Shown piece after piece: positions 55,742 to 63,864 of a DNA stretch of 64,000 nucleotides. Source of the stretch: Nocardioides dokdonensis FR1436. GTDB lineage: Bacteria > Actinomycetota > Actinomycetes > Propionibacteriales > Nocardioidaceae. The translations under genes and the position numbers were made by a program. Within the stretch, counting starts at the first letter, position 1; every line of letters starts with the position of its first letter. The notes below the pieces were generated by a model that saw only the letters and a program-made list of their open reading frames with translations, did no database searches and had not been told where the DNA came from. The stretch covers positions 4,154,001 through 4,218,000 of the forward strand of contig NZ_CP015079.1 in the NCBI RefSeq assembly GCF_001653335.1. Direction: 5' to 3'.

Positions 55742-57058
55742 GTGCCAGACGCCCGGCGCCGCGTGCCCCGCGTCGACCACGTGCTCGCGGACCCCGACGT
55801 CGTCGCCGCGGTCGGGCGGCTGGGCCGGACCCGGGTGAAGGCCGCGGTCGACGAGGCCCTCGCCGCGTGCCGCGCCGGCCGGGTCGACCCCGAGGACGTC
55901 GTCGCCGCGGCCGTGGCGGCGCTGCCCGACGAGCCGGTCTCGATGCGCCCGGTGCTCAACGCCACCGGCGTGGTCGTGCACACCAACCTCGGTCGCGCCC
56001 CGCTCTCCGCGGCCGCGGTGCACGCCGTGGCGCTCGCCGCCGGAGCCACCGACGTCGAGCTCGACCTGGACAGCGGGCTGCGCGGTCCCCGCGGTGCGGG
56101 GGCACTGGCGGCCCTGGCCGCCGCGGTGCCCGACGCGGGCGGCGTGCACGTGGTGAACAACGGGGCCGCCGCCCTTGCCCTGGTCACCTGCGCCCTGGCG
56201 GTGGGTCGCGAGGTGGTCGTCTCGCGCGGTGAGCTCGTCGAGATCGGCGACGGGTTCCGCATCCCCGAGCTGATGGAGTCGCTGGGCGCGCGGTTGCGGG
56301 AGGTCGGCACCACCAACCGGGTGCACCTGGCGGACTACGAGCGCGCCGTGAGCGAGCGCACCGCCTTCGTACTCAAGGTGCACCCCTCCAACTTCCGCGT
56401 CGAGGGCTTCACATCCGCGGTCCCCGTGGCCCCTCTGACGGGTCTCGGGGTCCCGGTGGTGGCCGACATCGGCTCCGGGCTGCTGGCCCCGCACCCGCGG
56501 CTGCCCGACGAGCCCGACGCCGCGACCACGCTGCGCGACGGCGCCGACCTGGTCACCGCCTCCGGCGACAAGCTGCTCGGCGGCCCGCAGGCCGGGCTGC
56601 TGCTGGGTCGCGCCGACCTCGTCCAGCGCCTGCGCCGGCACCCCTTCGCCCGCGCCCTGCGCGTCGACAAGCTGACCCTGGCGGCCCTCGAGGCCACCCT
56701 GACCGGGCCGGTGCCGCCGGTCGCAGCGTCGCTGGCCAGCCGGCCGGGCGACCTGCTCGACCGCGCCCGCCTGCTCGCCCGGGCGATCGGGGCCCCCGCC
56801 GAGGCCGTGGCCTCCGAGGGCCGTGTCGGAGGGGGCGGCGCCCCCGGGGTGCCGCTGCCCAGCGCCGCCGTCGCGCTGCCGCACCACCTCGCGCTGCCGC
56901 TGCGGCAGGGCTCTCCCGCCGTGGTCGGGCACGTGCACGACGGGCGTCTGCTCCTCGACCTGCTGGCCCTGCCACCCGAGCAGGACGCCGCCCTGGCCGA
57001 CGCCGTGCGCCGCGTGCTCGCGCCGGCACCCGCAGGCAGCGCCGGGAGAGGTGCCTGA
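55742..57058 (+). CDS. selA: L-seryl-tRNA(Sec) selenium transferase
   Basis: PLP enzyme converting Ser-tRNA(Sec) to Sec-tRNA(Sec) with selenophosphate. 438 residues: RPVLNATGVVVHTNLGRAPLS, EVGTTNRVHLADYE, ADIGSGLL, and the PLP lysine Lys277 in TASGDKLLGGPQAG. The GTG at 55742 is preceded by GGAGGAG; the frame upstream lacks homology. The start lies 51 bp after tRNA-Sec, and selB follows with no gap. Confidence 0.96.
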   Translation: MPDARRRVPRVDHVLADPDVVAAVGRLGRTRVKAAVDEALAACRAGRVDPEDVVAAAVAALPDEPVSMRPVLNATGVVVHTNLGRAPLSAAAVHAVALAAGATDVELDLDSGLRGPRGAGALAALAAAVPDAGGVHVVNNGAAALALVTCALAVGREVVVSRGELVEIGDGFRIPELMESLGARLREVGTTNRVHLADYERAVSERTAFVLKVHPSNFRVEGFTSAVPVAPLTGLGVPVVADIGSGLLAPHPRLPDEPDAATTLRDGADLVTASGDKLLGGPQAGLLLGRADLVQRLRRHPFARALRVDKLTLAALEATLTGPVPPVAASLASRPGDLLDRARLLARAIGAPAEAVASEGRVGGGGAPGVPLPSAAVALPHHLALPLRQGSPAVVGHVHDGRLLLDLLALPPEQDAALADAVRRVLAPAPAGSAGRGA

Positions 57059-58807
57059 GTGCACGTCGTGGCCAGCGCCGGGCACGTCGACCACGGCAAG
57101 TCGACCCTCGTGCGCGCCCTGACCGGCAGCGACCCCGACCGGCTCGCCGAGGAGAAGCGGCGCGGGTTGAGCATCGAGCTGGGGTACGCCTGGACCGCGC
57201 TGCCCGGGATCGGCGACGTCGCCTTCGTCGACGTGCCGGGCCACGAGCGCTTCGTCGCCACGATGCTCGCCGGGGTCGGCCCGGTGCCGGTCGCGATGCT
57301 GGTCGTGGCCGCCGACGACCCCTGGATGCCGCAGGCCGCCGAGCACCTCGCGGCCCTCGACGCCCTGGGGGTCACCCACGGCGTCCTGGTCGTCACCCGC
57401 GCCGACCTGGCCGACCCCGCGCCCGCGCTGGCCCGGGCCCGCGACGAGCTCGCGCGCACCGGCCTGGCCGGGGTGCCGCACGTCGTGACCAGCGCCGCCG
57501 ACGCCGCCGGGACCAGCGCGCTGCGCGCCGAGCTCGGCCGCGTGCTGGCCGAGGTGCTGGCCGGGGTGCCGGCACCGGACCCGACCGCCGACGTCCGGCT
57601 GTGGGTGGACCGACGCTTCCACGTCAGGGGCACCGGGACCGTCGTCACCGGCACCCTGCCCGCCGGGACCATCCACCAGGGCCAGGTGCTGCACGGCCCG
57701 GGCGGTGAGGTGCGGGTGCGCGCCCTCGAGTCGCTGGGCCGGGCCCGGACGTCGGTGACCGGGGTCGCCCGGGTGGCGCTCGCGCTGGGGGGCCGCGTGC
57801 CCGACGCGGTGGGCCGCGGCAGCGCGCTGGTCACCCCGGGGGCCTGGCTGGAGGTCGACGTCGTCGACGTCGCCCTCACCGGTCCCGACCTCGATCGGCT
57901 GCCCGAACGTCCGCTCCTCCACGTCGGCGCGGCCCAGGTCGCCGTGCACGCCCGGGTGCTGGCTCCGGGGCTGGCCCGGCTGCGGCTGGACCACCCGCTG
58001 CCGCTGCGGGTCGGGGACCGCGCGGTGCTGCGCTCCCCCGGCGACCGGGTCGTCCGCGGCGTGCGGGTCCTGGACCCGCGCCCGCCCGAGCTGCGTCGAC
58101 GCGGCGCGGCCCGTACCCGCGCGAGCGACCTCATGACCCTCGACGGCTCGAGCGGGGCCGACCTGGCGCTGCGCGGCCTCGCCGAGGAGACCCTGCTGCG
58201 GCGCGCCGGGCTCGACCCGGACGTCGTACCGGAGGGGTGCGTGCGGGCGGCCGGGTGGCTGGTCGACCCCGAGCACGCCGCATCGGTACGCCGCCGCGCG
58301 GCCGAGGTCGTGGCCGGCAGCGGGACCGCGGGCCTTGCCCCCGCAGCGCTGGCGCAACGGCTCGACCTGCCTGACCCGGCCATCGTCGAGGCGGTGGGCG
58401 TGCCCGGCGCCCGGCTGGTGGGCGGGCGGTGGAGCGCCGCCGCCGACCCCGTGCTGCCCCCGCACCTGCAGGCACCGCTCGAGGCGCTGCTCCCGGAGCT
58501 GTCCGGCTTCGCGGCCCCGACCGCCGACCGGTTGCGCGAGCTCGGCCTCGACACCCGGGCGCTGGCCACCCTCGACCGGGCCGGGGCGCTCGTGCACCTC
58601 GGCGGCGGCGTGGTGCTCGCGGCGGGGGCCGACGACGAGGCGCTCGCCCGGCTCGCCGAGCTGCCCGCGCCGTTCTCGGTCAGCAGCGCCCGCACCGCGC
58701 TGGGCACCAGCCGCCGGGTCGCGCTCGCGCTGCTCGGCCACCTCGATCGCACCGCACGCACCGTGCGCCTGGCCGACGACACCCGGCGGCTGCGCCCGCC
58801 GCGGTGA
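57059..58807 (+). CDS. selB: selenocysteine-specific elongation factor SelB
   Basis: GTPase that delivers Sec-tRNA(Sec) to UGA codons while bound to the SECIS hairpin. 582 residues: G1 SAGHVDHGKSTLVRALTG (8-16 for the P-loop), switch region RRGLSIELGYAW, G3 DVPGHERF, EF-Tu-like domains 2 and 3, and winged-helix repeats in the C-terminal third (about 390-580) that bind SECIS RNA. The GTG start directly follows the selA stop. Confidence 0.96.
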   Translation: MHVVASAGHVDHGKSTLVRALTGSDPDRLAEEKRRGLSIELGYAWTALPGIGDVAFVDVPGHERFVATMLAGVGPVPVAMLVVAADDPWMPQAAEHLAALDALGVTHGVLVVTRADLADPAPALARARDELARTGLAGVPHVVTSAADAAGTSALRAELGRVLAEVLAGVPAPDPTADVRLWVDRRFHVRGTGTVVTGTLPAGTIHQGQVLHGPGGEVRVRALESLGRARTSVTGVARVALALGGRVPDAVGRGSALVTPGAWLEVDVVDVALTGPDLDRLPERPLLHVGAAQVAVHARVLAPGLARLRLDHPLPLRVGDRAVLRSPGDRVVRGVRVLDPRPPELRRRGAARTRASDLMTLDGSSGADLALRGLAEETLLRRAGLDPDVVPEGCVRAAGWLVDPEHAASVRRRAAEVVAGSGTAGLAPAALAQRLDLPDPAIVEAVGVPGARLVGGRWSAAADPVLPPHLQAPLEALLPELSGFAAPTADRLRELGLDTRALATLDRAGALVHLGGGVVLAAGADDEALARLAELPAPFSVSSARTALGTSRRVALALLGHLDRTARTVRLADDTRRLRPPR

Positions 58808-58884
58808 ACGGGTGTGGCCCGAGCCGCACGCCGCGGCCTACGCTGCGCTGCGTCCCTGTCGTCCTGCCCGTCCCTGGAGCTCCC

Positions 58885-59772
58885 GTGTCCCGTCGCCCCG
58901 CCCTGCTCGCTGCTGCCACCACCGCTCTGGGGCTGGTCGCCGCGCTCGCGCCGGTCACCGCCCCGGCCGTCGCGGCCCCGGCCGACACAGCCCAGGAGCG
59001 CGGCGGCGTGCGGTACGTGGCGATGGGCGACTCCTACAGCGCGGCGTCCGGGGTGCTCCCGCTCGACCCCACCGCTCCCGTGCAGTGCCTGCGCTCGTCG
59101 CTGAACTACCCGCACGTGATCGCCGACGAGCTCGGCGCCCGCCTCACCGACGTCACCTGCGGCGCCGCCGACACCACCGACTACCGCGGCTCGCAGTACG
59201 ACGACGTCCCGCCGCAGCTCGACGCCTTGAGCAGGCGCACCCGCCTGGTCACGATGACCATCGGCGGCAACGACAGCAGCGTCTTCCTCAACGCGATCCT
59301 GCAGTGCGGCGCCGCCGGGCTCAGCACCGTCGGCCAGGGCAGCCCCTGCAAGGACCAGTACGGCGACTCCTTCACCGACACGATCCGCACCACCACCTTC
59401 CCCGCGATCCGCCAGGCGCTGCGCGACGTGCGCCGCCGGGCCCCGAAGGCGGAGGTCGCGATCCTCGGCTACCCGTGGATCATGCCGAAGCGGGACGGCT
59501 GCTTCCCCCAGATGCCGGTCGCGACCGGTGACGTTCCCTACCTGCGGACCATCCAGCGCGTCCTGAACAGCGCCGTGAAGCGGGCCGCCCGCGCCACGGG
59601 GTCGACGTACGTGAACCTGAACCGGGCCTCCGAGGGCCACGACGCCTGCCAGCTCCCCCTGACCCGGTGGGTCGAGCCCGTGCTCGCCGGCACCAACCCG
59701 GTGATCGTGCACCCCAACGCCTTCGGCGAGGAGCAGATGGCCCGCCGCACCCTCAAGGTGCTCTCCCGCTGA
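58885..59772 (+). CDS. secreted SGNH/GDSL-family hydrolase
   Basis: A 295-residue exported esterase/lipase-type enzyme. It has a signal peptide (VSRRPALLAAATTALGLVAAL, cleavage near AVAAPADT), block I MGDSYSAASG with the nucleophile Ser, block III IGGNDSS, and the C-terminal HPNAFGEEQ with the catalytic His. Several cysteines (CLRSS, VTCGAAD, LQCGAAG, SPCKD, GCFPQ and DACQL) could form three disulfides as in Streptomyces SGNH hydrolases. GGAG precedes the GTG at 58885. The gene ends at a repeat array. Confidence 0.88.
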   Translation: MSRRPALLAAATTALGLVAALAPVTAPAVAAPADTAQERGGVRYVAMGDSYSAASGVLPLDPTAPVQCLRSSLNYPHVIADELGARLTDVTCGAADTTDYRGSQYDDVPPQLDALSRRTRLVTMTIGGNDSSVFLNAILQCGAAGLSTVGQGSPCKDQYGDSFTDTIRTTTFPAIRQALRDVRRRAPKAEVAILGYPWIMPKRDGCFPQMPVATGDVPYLRTIQRVLNSAVKRAARATGSTYVNLNRASEGHDACQLPLTRWVEPVLAGTNPVIVHPNAFGEEQMARRTLKVLSR

Positions 59773-59821
59773 CCCGGCCCAGATATCCCGCTCAGTCGGC
59801 CCGGATATCCCGCTCAGTCGG
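59772..59821. repeat. 22-bp-phased inverted tandem array, locus C, left part
   Basis: Two complete units with GATATCCCGCTCAGTCG lie at 22-bp spacing (GATATC at 59782 and 59804). The array begins right at the SGNH stop codon and is cut by the IS at the end of CTCAGTCGG. Confidence 0.88.
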
Positions 59822-61250
59822 GCTCTTGTGACTGATGTGTGGGTCATCTGCCGGGTAGTCGGGGTCGGTGGCCGCCGAGAGTGAGCATGAGGATGGCAAT
59901 CAGAGCGTGGGGGTCGCGGAAGCCGTAGGCCATGCGGGTTCGTAGTCGGATGCGCAGGTTGACGGCTTCGGTGCGGCCGTTGGACAGGCCGTGCTCGATG
60001 GCCAGCAGGATGGGGCCGCGTTGGGCCTGCACGGTCTTGGCTAGTGCTGCGAACTGGGGGATGCGGCAGCGTTGCGCTGAGGTGATCCAGGCATTGAGCG
60101 CCTCGGGGGCCTCGTGGTGGGGCAGTTTGAAGATCGCGCGTAGCCCTTCTTTGAGCTGGTAGCCGCGCCACAGTCGGGGGTCGGTCTGTGCGATCCACTT
60201 CAGTTGGGCACTCTGGCTGCTGGTGAGGTTCTCGGGGTTCTTCCACAGCGCGTAGCGGGAGCGGGTGAGCAGTCGCAGGCGCTGTGACTCCAGGTGCGGT
60301 GGTGCGTCCTTAACTGGTCGTCCGCGTCGTGGCGGGTTCGCGCGCACCGCTGCTCGTGCCTCGCGCCAGGCAGTCAACCGGACCTCCCCGAGGGCGTCGT
60401 TGGCCCACTTCACGACGTGGAAGGGATCAGCGGCCTGGATCACGGCAGGGCAGTTGGTGCCTACGACGTCGGCGATGTAGCCGGCGCTGTCAGCGGTGAC
60501 GTGGGTGATCTGGGCGGACCGTTCGGGCCCGAGGGCATCGAAGAAGGACTGCAAGGTGGCCTTGGTCTGGCCCTTGCCGGCCCACACCAGTCGGCCGGTG
60601 TCGTGGTCGATGACGACCATCAGGTACAGGTGCCCGCGCCGGTAGGAGACTTCGTCGATCCCGATCCTGGTGAGCCCACTCAGCAGGTCGACGCGTCCTT
60701 CTACCTCGGCCCAGACACGGGTGATGACCGCGCCTACGGTGCGCCACGCAATGCGCATCAGCTCGGTGACCGCGATCTTCGAGGTCTGGGTGGCCAACCA
60801 GGCGACCTGGTCCTCGAATGCCCTGCTTGCCCTAGCACCATGGCGGGCCCAGGGCAGGTGAGCTACCACCACGCCGTGCTCACGACACCGCACCCGCGGC
60901 GCATCGCCCTGCAGCTGACACCGGATCGTGCCCAGGTCCAAAGCGCGCCAGTGCCGGCGTCCTCGACCTGCGTCGTAGCCCGGCGAGGGGCGCTGGCAAC
61001 GGCCACAGCGGCCACGCTGACGAGCTACCGGGCGGACCCGGATGGTGACCTGCTGCAATTCCTGCTCGAAGTCAACGCCCTCGATCACGGTGTTCTCACA
61101 CCCGACAAGAGCACGCCATAAGGTGGCATCGCGCACGCCGCTCTCCTGTGCACCTGGTTTCAGTTCCTCGACAGTTCAGAAACCTAGACAGAGAGCGGCG
61201 TGCGCTCATTCACGGCACGCTCAGCCACCCACACATGCATCACAAGAGCC
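59821..61250 (-). mobile_element. ISL3-family insertion sequence
   Basis: A 1430-bp element. The terminal inverted repeats match in 21 of 24 positions: left GGCTCTTGTGA...ATGTGTGGGT and right (reverse complement) GGCTCTTGTGA...ATGTGTGGGT. Target duplication CTCAGTCGG is seen at 59813-59821 and 61250-61258; an 8-bp core duplication is normal for ISL3 and the ninth base overlaps the ends. One intact transposase gene is inside. Insertion was into repeat array C. Confidence 0.93.
59844..61136 (-). CDS. ISL3-family transposase
   Basis: DDE transposase of 430 residues with an N-terminal zinc-finger-like motif (CGRCQRPSPGYD and VRCREHG), a helix-turn-helix (SKIAVTELMRIAWRTVGAVITRVW), and catalytic acids in IGIDEVSY, QAADPFHVV and NGRTEAVNLRI. 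The C-terminus (RTRMAYGFRDPHALIAILML) is typical. The frame is intact with a GTG start, so the element could be active. The upstream end region of 114 bp contains the right inverted repeat. Confidence 0.95.
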   Translation of the reverse strand: MRDATLWRALVGCENTVIEGVDFEQELQQVTIRVRPVARQRGRCGRCQRPSPGYDAGRGRRHWRALDLGTIRCQLQGDAPRVRCREHGVVVAHLPWARHGARASRAFEDQVAWLATQTSKIAVTELMRIAWRTVGAVITRVWAEVEGRVDLLSGLTRIGIDEVSYRRGHLYLMVVIDHDTGRLVWAGKGQTKATLQSFFDALGPERSAQITHVTADSAGYIADVVGTNCPAVIQAADPFHVVKWANDALGEVRLTAWREARAAVRANPPRRGRPVKDAPPHLESQRLRLLTRSRYALWKNPENLTSSQSAQLKWIAQTDPRLWRGYQLKEGLRAIFKLPHHEAPEALNAWITSAQRCRIPQFAALAKTVQAQRGPILLAIEHGLSNGRTEAVNLRIRLRTRMAYGFRDPHALIAILMLTLGGHRPRLPGR

Positions 61251-61402
61251 TCAGTCGGCGCGGATATCACGCCCAGTCGGCGCAGATGGCCCTGCCTGGA
61301 ACCACCCAGATCTCACGCGACATCTGGGCCGGCTCGGCGCGACATCTGGGCCGGGTCGGCGCGACATCTGGGCCGGGTCGGCGAGAGATCTGGGCCGGGT
61401 CA
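61250..61402. repeat. 22-bp-phased inverted tandem array, locus C, right part
   Basis: After the IS come two more units of the left orientation (61263 GATATC and 61285 GATGGC), a diverged centre, then inverted units with ACATCTGGGCCGGGTCGG-type cores. GACATC begins at 61319, 61341 and 61363 and GAGATC at 61385, all 22 bp apart. The array runs to the permease stop codon at 61400-61402. Confidence 0.88.
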
Positions 61403-63091
61403 GGGGGCGAGGGCGCGGCGGATCCGCCGGCCGAACAGCTCGGCGGCCACCGAGACCGCGAAGGACGCGATCAGCAGCGTGGTGACCGCGGGGAACCGGA
61501 AGGCGTTGAGGTTCTCCTGCAGCAGCCGCCCCAGCCCGGCCGCACCCACGACACCGACGATCGCGGTGTCGCGGACGCAGATCTCGAAGCGGTAGAGCGT
61601 GTAGGTGACCAGCGGCTGCGCGCCGGCCGGCACCGTCGCGGCCAGGCCCGCCAGGGACCGCGGGACGCCGATGTCCTGCAGCGCAGCTCGGGGGCGGATC
61701 GGCACCGACTCCCACGCCTCGGCGACCAGGCGCCCGAGGATGCCGCCGGTGTAGAGCCCGAGGGCCACGGCGCCGGGCAGGATGCCGGGGAACAGCGCGA
61801 GCAGCGCCACCACGGCCCACACCGTCGGCGGCACCGAGCGCAGCACCAGCAGGAGCACCCGGGCCACCGCCCAGCCGCCCCAGCGCAGGACACCCGCCCC
61901 GCTGCCGTCCTGGTCGCGGCGGGGCCGCGAGGCCAGCGGTCCGATCGCCAGGGTGAGCGCGACGGCGAAGCCCATCGCGAGCACCGCCATCGCCAGGGTG
62001 TCGAGGACCCCCGCGCTCAGCGTCGCCCACCCGCCGGGCGGCAGCGCGGGCGGCACGAGGTCGGCGCCGAGGCGGACACTGAGGTCGCGGGTGCGCTCGG
62101 AGAACAGCCCGCTCAACGAGAGGTCGGAGTACCACCAGGCGACCGCGAGCATCGGCAGCAGCGCCCAGCCCGACCACCGCACCCACCCCGATCCCTTGCC
62201 GGGAGTGGCCCCGGTGAGACCGCTGGACCAGTCCGAGCAGCTGGCGACGGCCAGGCCGCTGCGCACCCGGGTGCTCCACAGGTCCACGACCGCCGAGAGC
62301 AGCAGCACCGCGCCGATGAGGGTCCAGACCTCGTCCCAGTTGCGGGACTGGAGGCTGACCACGAGCTCCTGGCCCAGCCCTCCGACACCGACCACCCCGA
62401 GGATGACCGCCGAGCGGATCGCGCACTCGAGGCGGTAGAAGGAGTAGGACAGCAGCAGCGGCAGCGCGCCGGGCAGCAGCCCGTAGGCGAGCGCGGGCAG
62501 CGGGGCCGCGCCCGCGCAGCGCAGCGCCTCGAGGGGGCCTCGGGTCGTGGAGTCGAGGGTGTCGGCGAAGACCTTGGCGGTCTGGGCCCCGAACGGCACC
62601 GCGATCGCGATCACCGCGACCAGCGGGTCCAGGCCCAGGACGCTGACCAGGAGCAACGCCCAGACCAGCTCGTGGATCGACCGGGCCGCGACCAGCACCC
62701 CCCGCAACGGCACTCGTACGACGCCCACCCACCGGCCGGGGTGGGCCCCCCAGGCGACGTCGCTGAGGACCAGCCCGCCCACGGCCCCGAGCACCAGCGC
62801 CCCGGCGGTGCCGAGCAGGGCGAAGGCGACGGTGACGCCGACGGCGCGCCCGACGACCCCCAGGAACTCGGGGTCGAGCGCGGGGTGCAGCGCCTTGCCG
62901 AGCAGGTCGTCGACGAGCCCGAGGCCCCCGGTGTTGACCAGCTCCGTGCCGCCGCCGGTGGTGCGCAGCCACGCCCAGGCCAGCGGCAGCACGATGACGA
63001 GCAGCGCGACCAGACGGCGCAGCCACACGGTCCGGGCGTCGGTGCCCCGTCGTGGTGTGGTGCGCGGCGGCGCCTGCTCGAGCGTGGTCAT
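61400..63091 (-). CDS. phosphonate ABC transporter permease, two PhnE domains fused
   Basis: Integral membrane subunit of 563 residues containing two complete PhnE-like permease halves (about 20-270 and 290-560), each with the EAA-like loop: ADTLDSTTRGPLEALRCAGA, then AEAWESVPIRPRAALQDIGV. The first half starts with a TM after MTTLEQAPPRTTPRRG. A fused homodimer replacement explains why only one permease gene is present. The ATG overlaps the phnC stop by 4 bp. The substrate could be phosphonate, phosphite or phosphate ester. Confidence 0.9.
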   Translation of the reverse strand: MTTLEQAPPRTTPRRGTDARTVWLRRLVALLVIVLPLAWAWLRTTGGGTELVNTGGLGLVDDLLGKALHPALDPEFLGVVGRAVGVTVAFALLGTAGALVLGAVGGLVLSDVAWGAHPGRWVGVVRVPLRGVLVAARSIHELVWALLLVSVLGLDPLVAVIAIAVPFGAQTAKVFADTLDSTTRGPLEALRCAGAAPLPALAYGLLPGALPLLLSYSFYRLECAIRSAVILGVVGVGGLGQELVVSLQSRNWDEVWTLIGAVLLLSAVVDLWSTRVRSGLAVASCSDWSSGLTGATPGKGSGWVRWSGWALLPMLAVAWWYSDLSLSGLFSERTRDLSVRLGADLVPPALPPGGWATLSAGVLDTLAMAVLAMGFAVALTLAIGPLASRPRRDQDGSGAGVLRWGGWAVARVLLLVLRSVPPTVWAVVALLALFPGILPGAVALGLYTGGILGRLVAEAWESVPIRPRAALQDIGVPRSLAGLAATVPAGAQPLVTYTLYRFEICVRDTAIVGVVGAAGLGRLLQENLNAFRFPAVTTLLIASFAVSVAAELFGRRIRRALAP

Positions 63092-63864
63092 GACAGGACG
63101 TAGAGCTCCTGGAGGTGGTGCTCGCCGAGGTCTGCGGCGGCCACGTCGAAGGCGATCCGCCCCTCGCGCAGGCCGATGGCGCGGGTGCAGTGGTCGCGCG
63201 CCAGGCTCGGCTGGTGCAGGCTCACGACGAGCGTCGGTGCGGTGCCGGCATCCTGCTCGCCCACCTCGGTGAGCAGCCGCAGGATCTCCGCGGCCCGGGC
63301 CGGGTCGAGGCTGGCGACCGGTTCGTCGGCGAGGACCAGCTCGGGGCGCTGCAGCAGCAACCGGGCGATCGCCACCCGTTGCCGCTCGCCACCGCTGAGC
63401 CGCTCGGTGCGCTCGTGCACCGCCCAGCCCATCCCGACCTGCTCGAGCACGTGGCGCACCTCGGCCATTCCGACCGGCCACACCAGCGAGCGCAGCACCG
63501 TCAGGGTGCTCATCCGCCCGAGCCGCCCGGCGTTGACGTTGTGGAAGACCCGCACCTGCTCGACGAGGTCGAGGCGCTGGTGCACGGTCCCGATGCGGGT
63601 CTGCAGGCGGCGCCGGGCGCCCGCGGAGAGCTGGTCGGGGCGCTCCCCGAGGAGCTCGACGGCCCCGGTGCTGGGCGGCAGCGAGCCGTTCAGCAGCGCC
63701 AGCAGCGTGCTCTTGCCGGCCCCGCTGGAGCCCAGCAACGCCACACGCTCACCCCGGTGGACGTCGAGGTCGAGGTCGACCAGCGCGTCGCGGTCGCCGA
63801 AGCGGCGCCCGACCCCACGCAGGCTGACGACCGGACCCTCTGGGCCCACCGGGGCGGTGGTCAC
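63088..63864 (-). CDS. phnC: phosphonate ABC transporter ATP-binding protein
   Basis: ATPase of 258 residues: Walker A LLGSSGAGKSTLL, signature RLSGGERQRVAIARLL, Walker B LVLADEPVASLDP, and the switch His in VVSLHQPSLARDH. The pattern fits PhnC. The GTG start overlaps the stop of the upstream binding-protein gene by 4 bp. It works with the fused permease downstream. Confidence 0.9.
   Translation of the reverse strand: MTTAPVGPEGPVVSLRGVGRRFGDRDALVDLDLDVHRGERVALLGSSGAGKSTLLALLNGSLPPSTGAVELLGERPDQLSAGARRRLQTRIGTVHQRLDLVEQVRVFHNVNAGRLGRMSTLTVLRSLVWPVGMAEVRHVLEQVGMGWAVHERTERLSGGERQRVAIARLLLQRPELVLADEPVASLDPARAAEILRLLTEVGEQDAGTAPTLVVSLHQPSLARDHCTRAIGLREGRIAFDVAAADLGEHHLQELYVLS

Noticed and set aside
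56335..60246. 1303-codon minus-strand frame spanning selA, selB and part of the IS
   Set aside because: It runs through three unrelated real genes and the IS boundary, with a Ser/Arg/Ala/Pro-rich translation, so it is a chance frame.
59844..61136. Transposase as a decayed gene
   Set aside because: The frame is complete and the catalytic acidic residues are visible; both inverted repeats and the target duplication are intact.
61250..61402. CRISPR array
   Set aside because: Units are contiguous without unique spacers, run in two orientations, and no cas genes are present.
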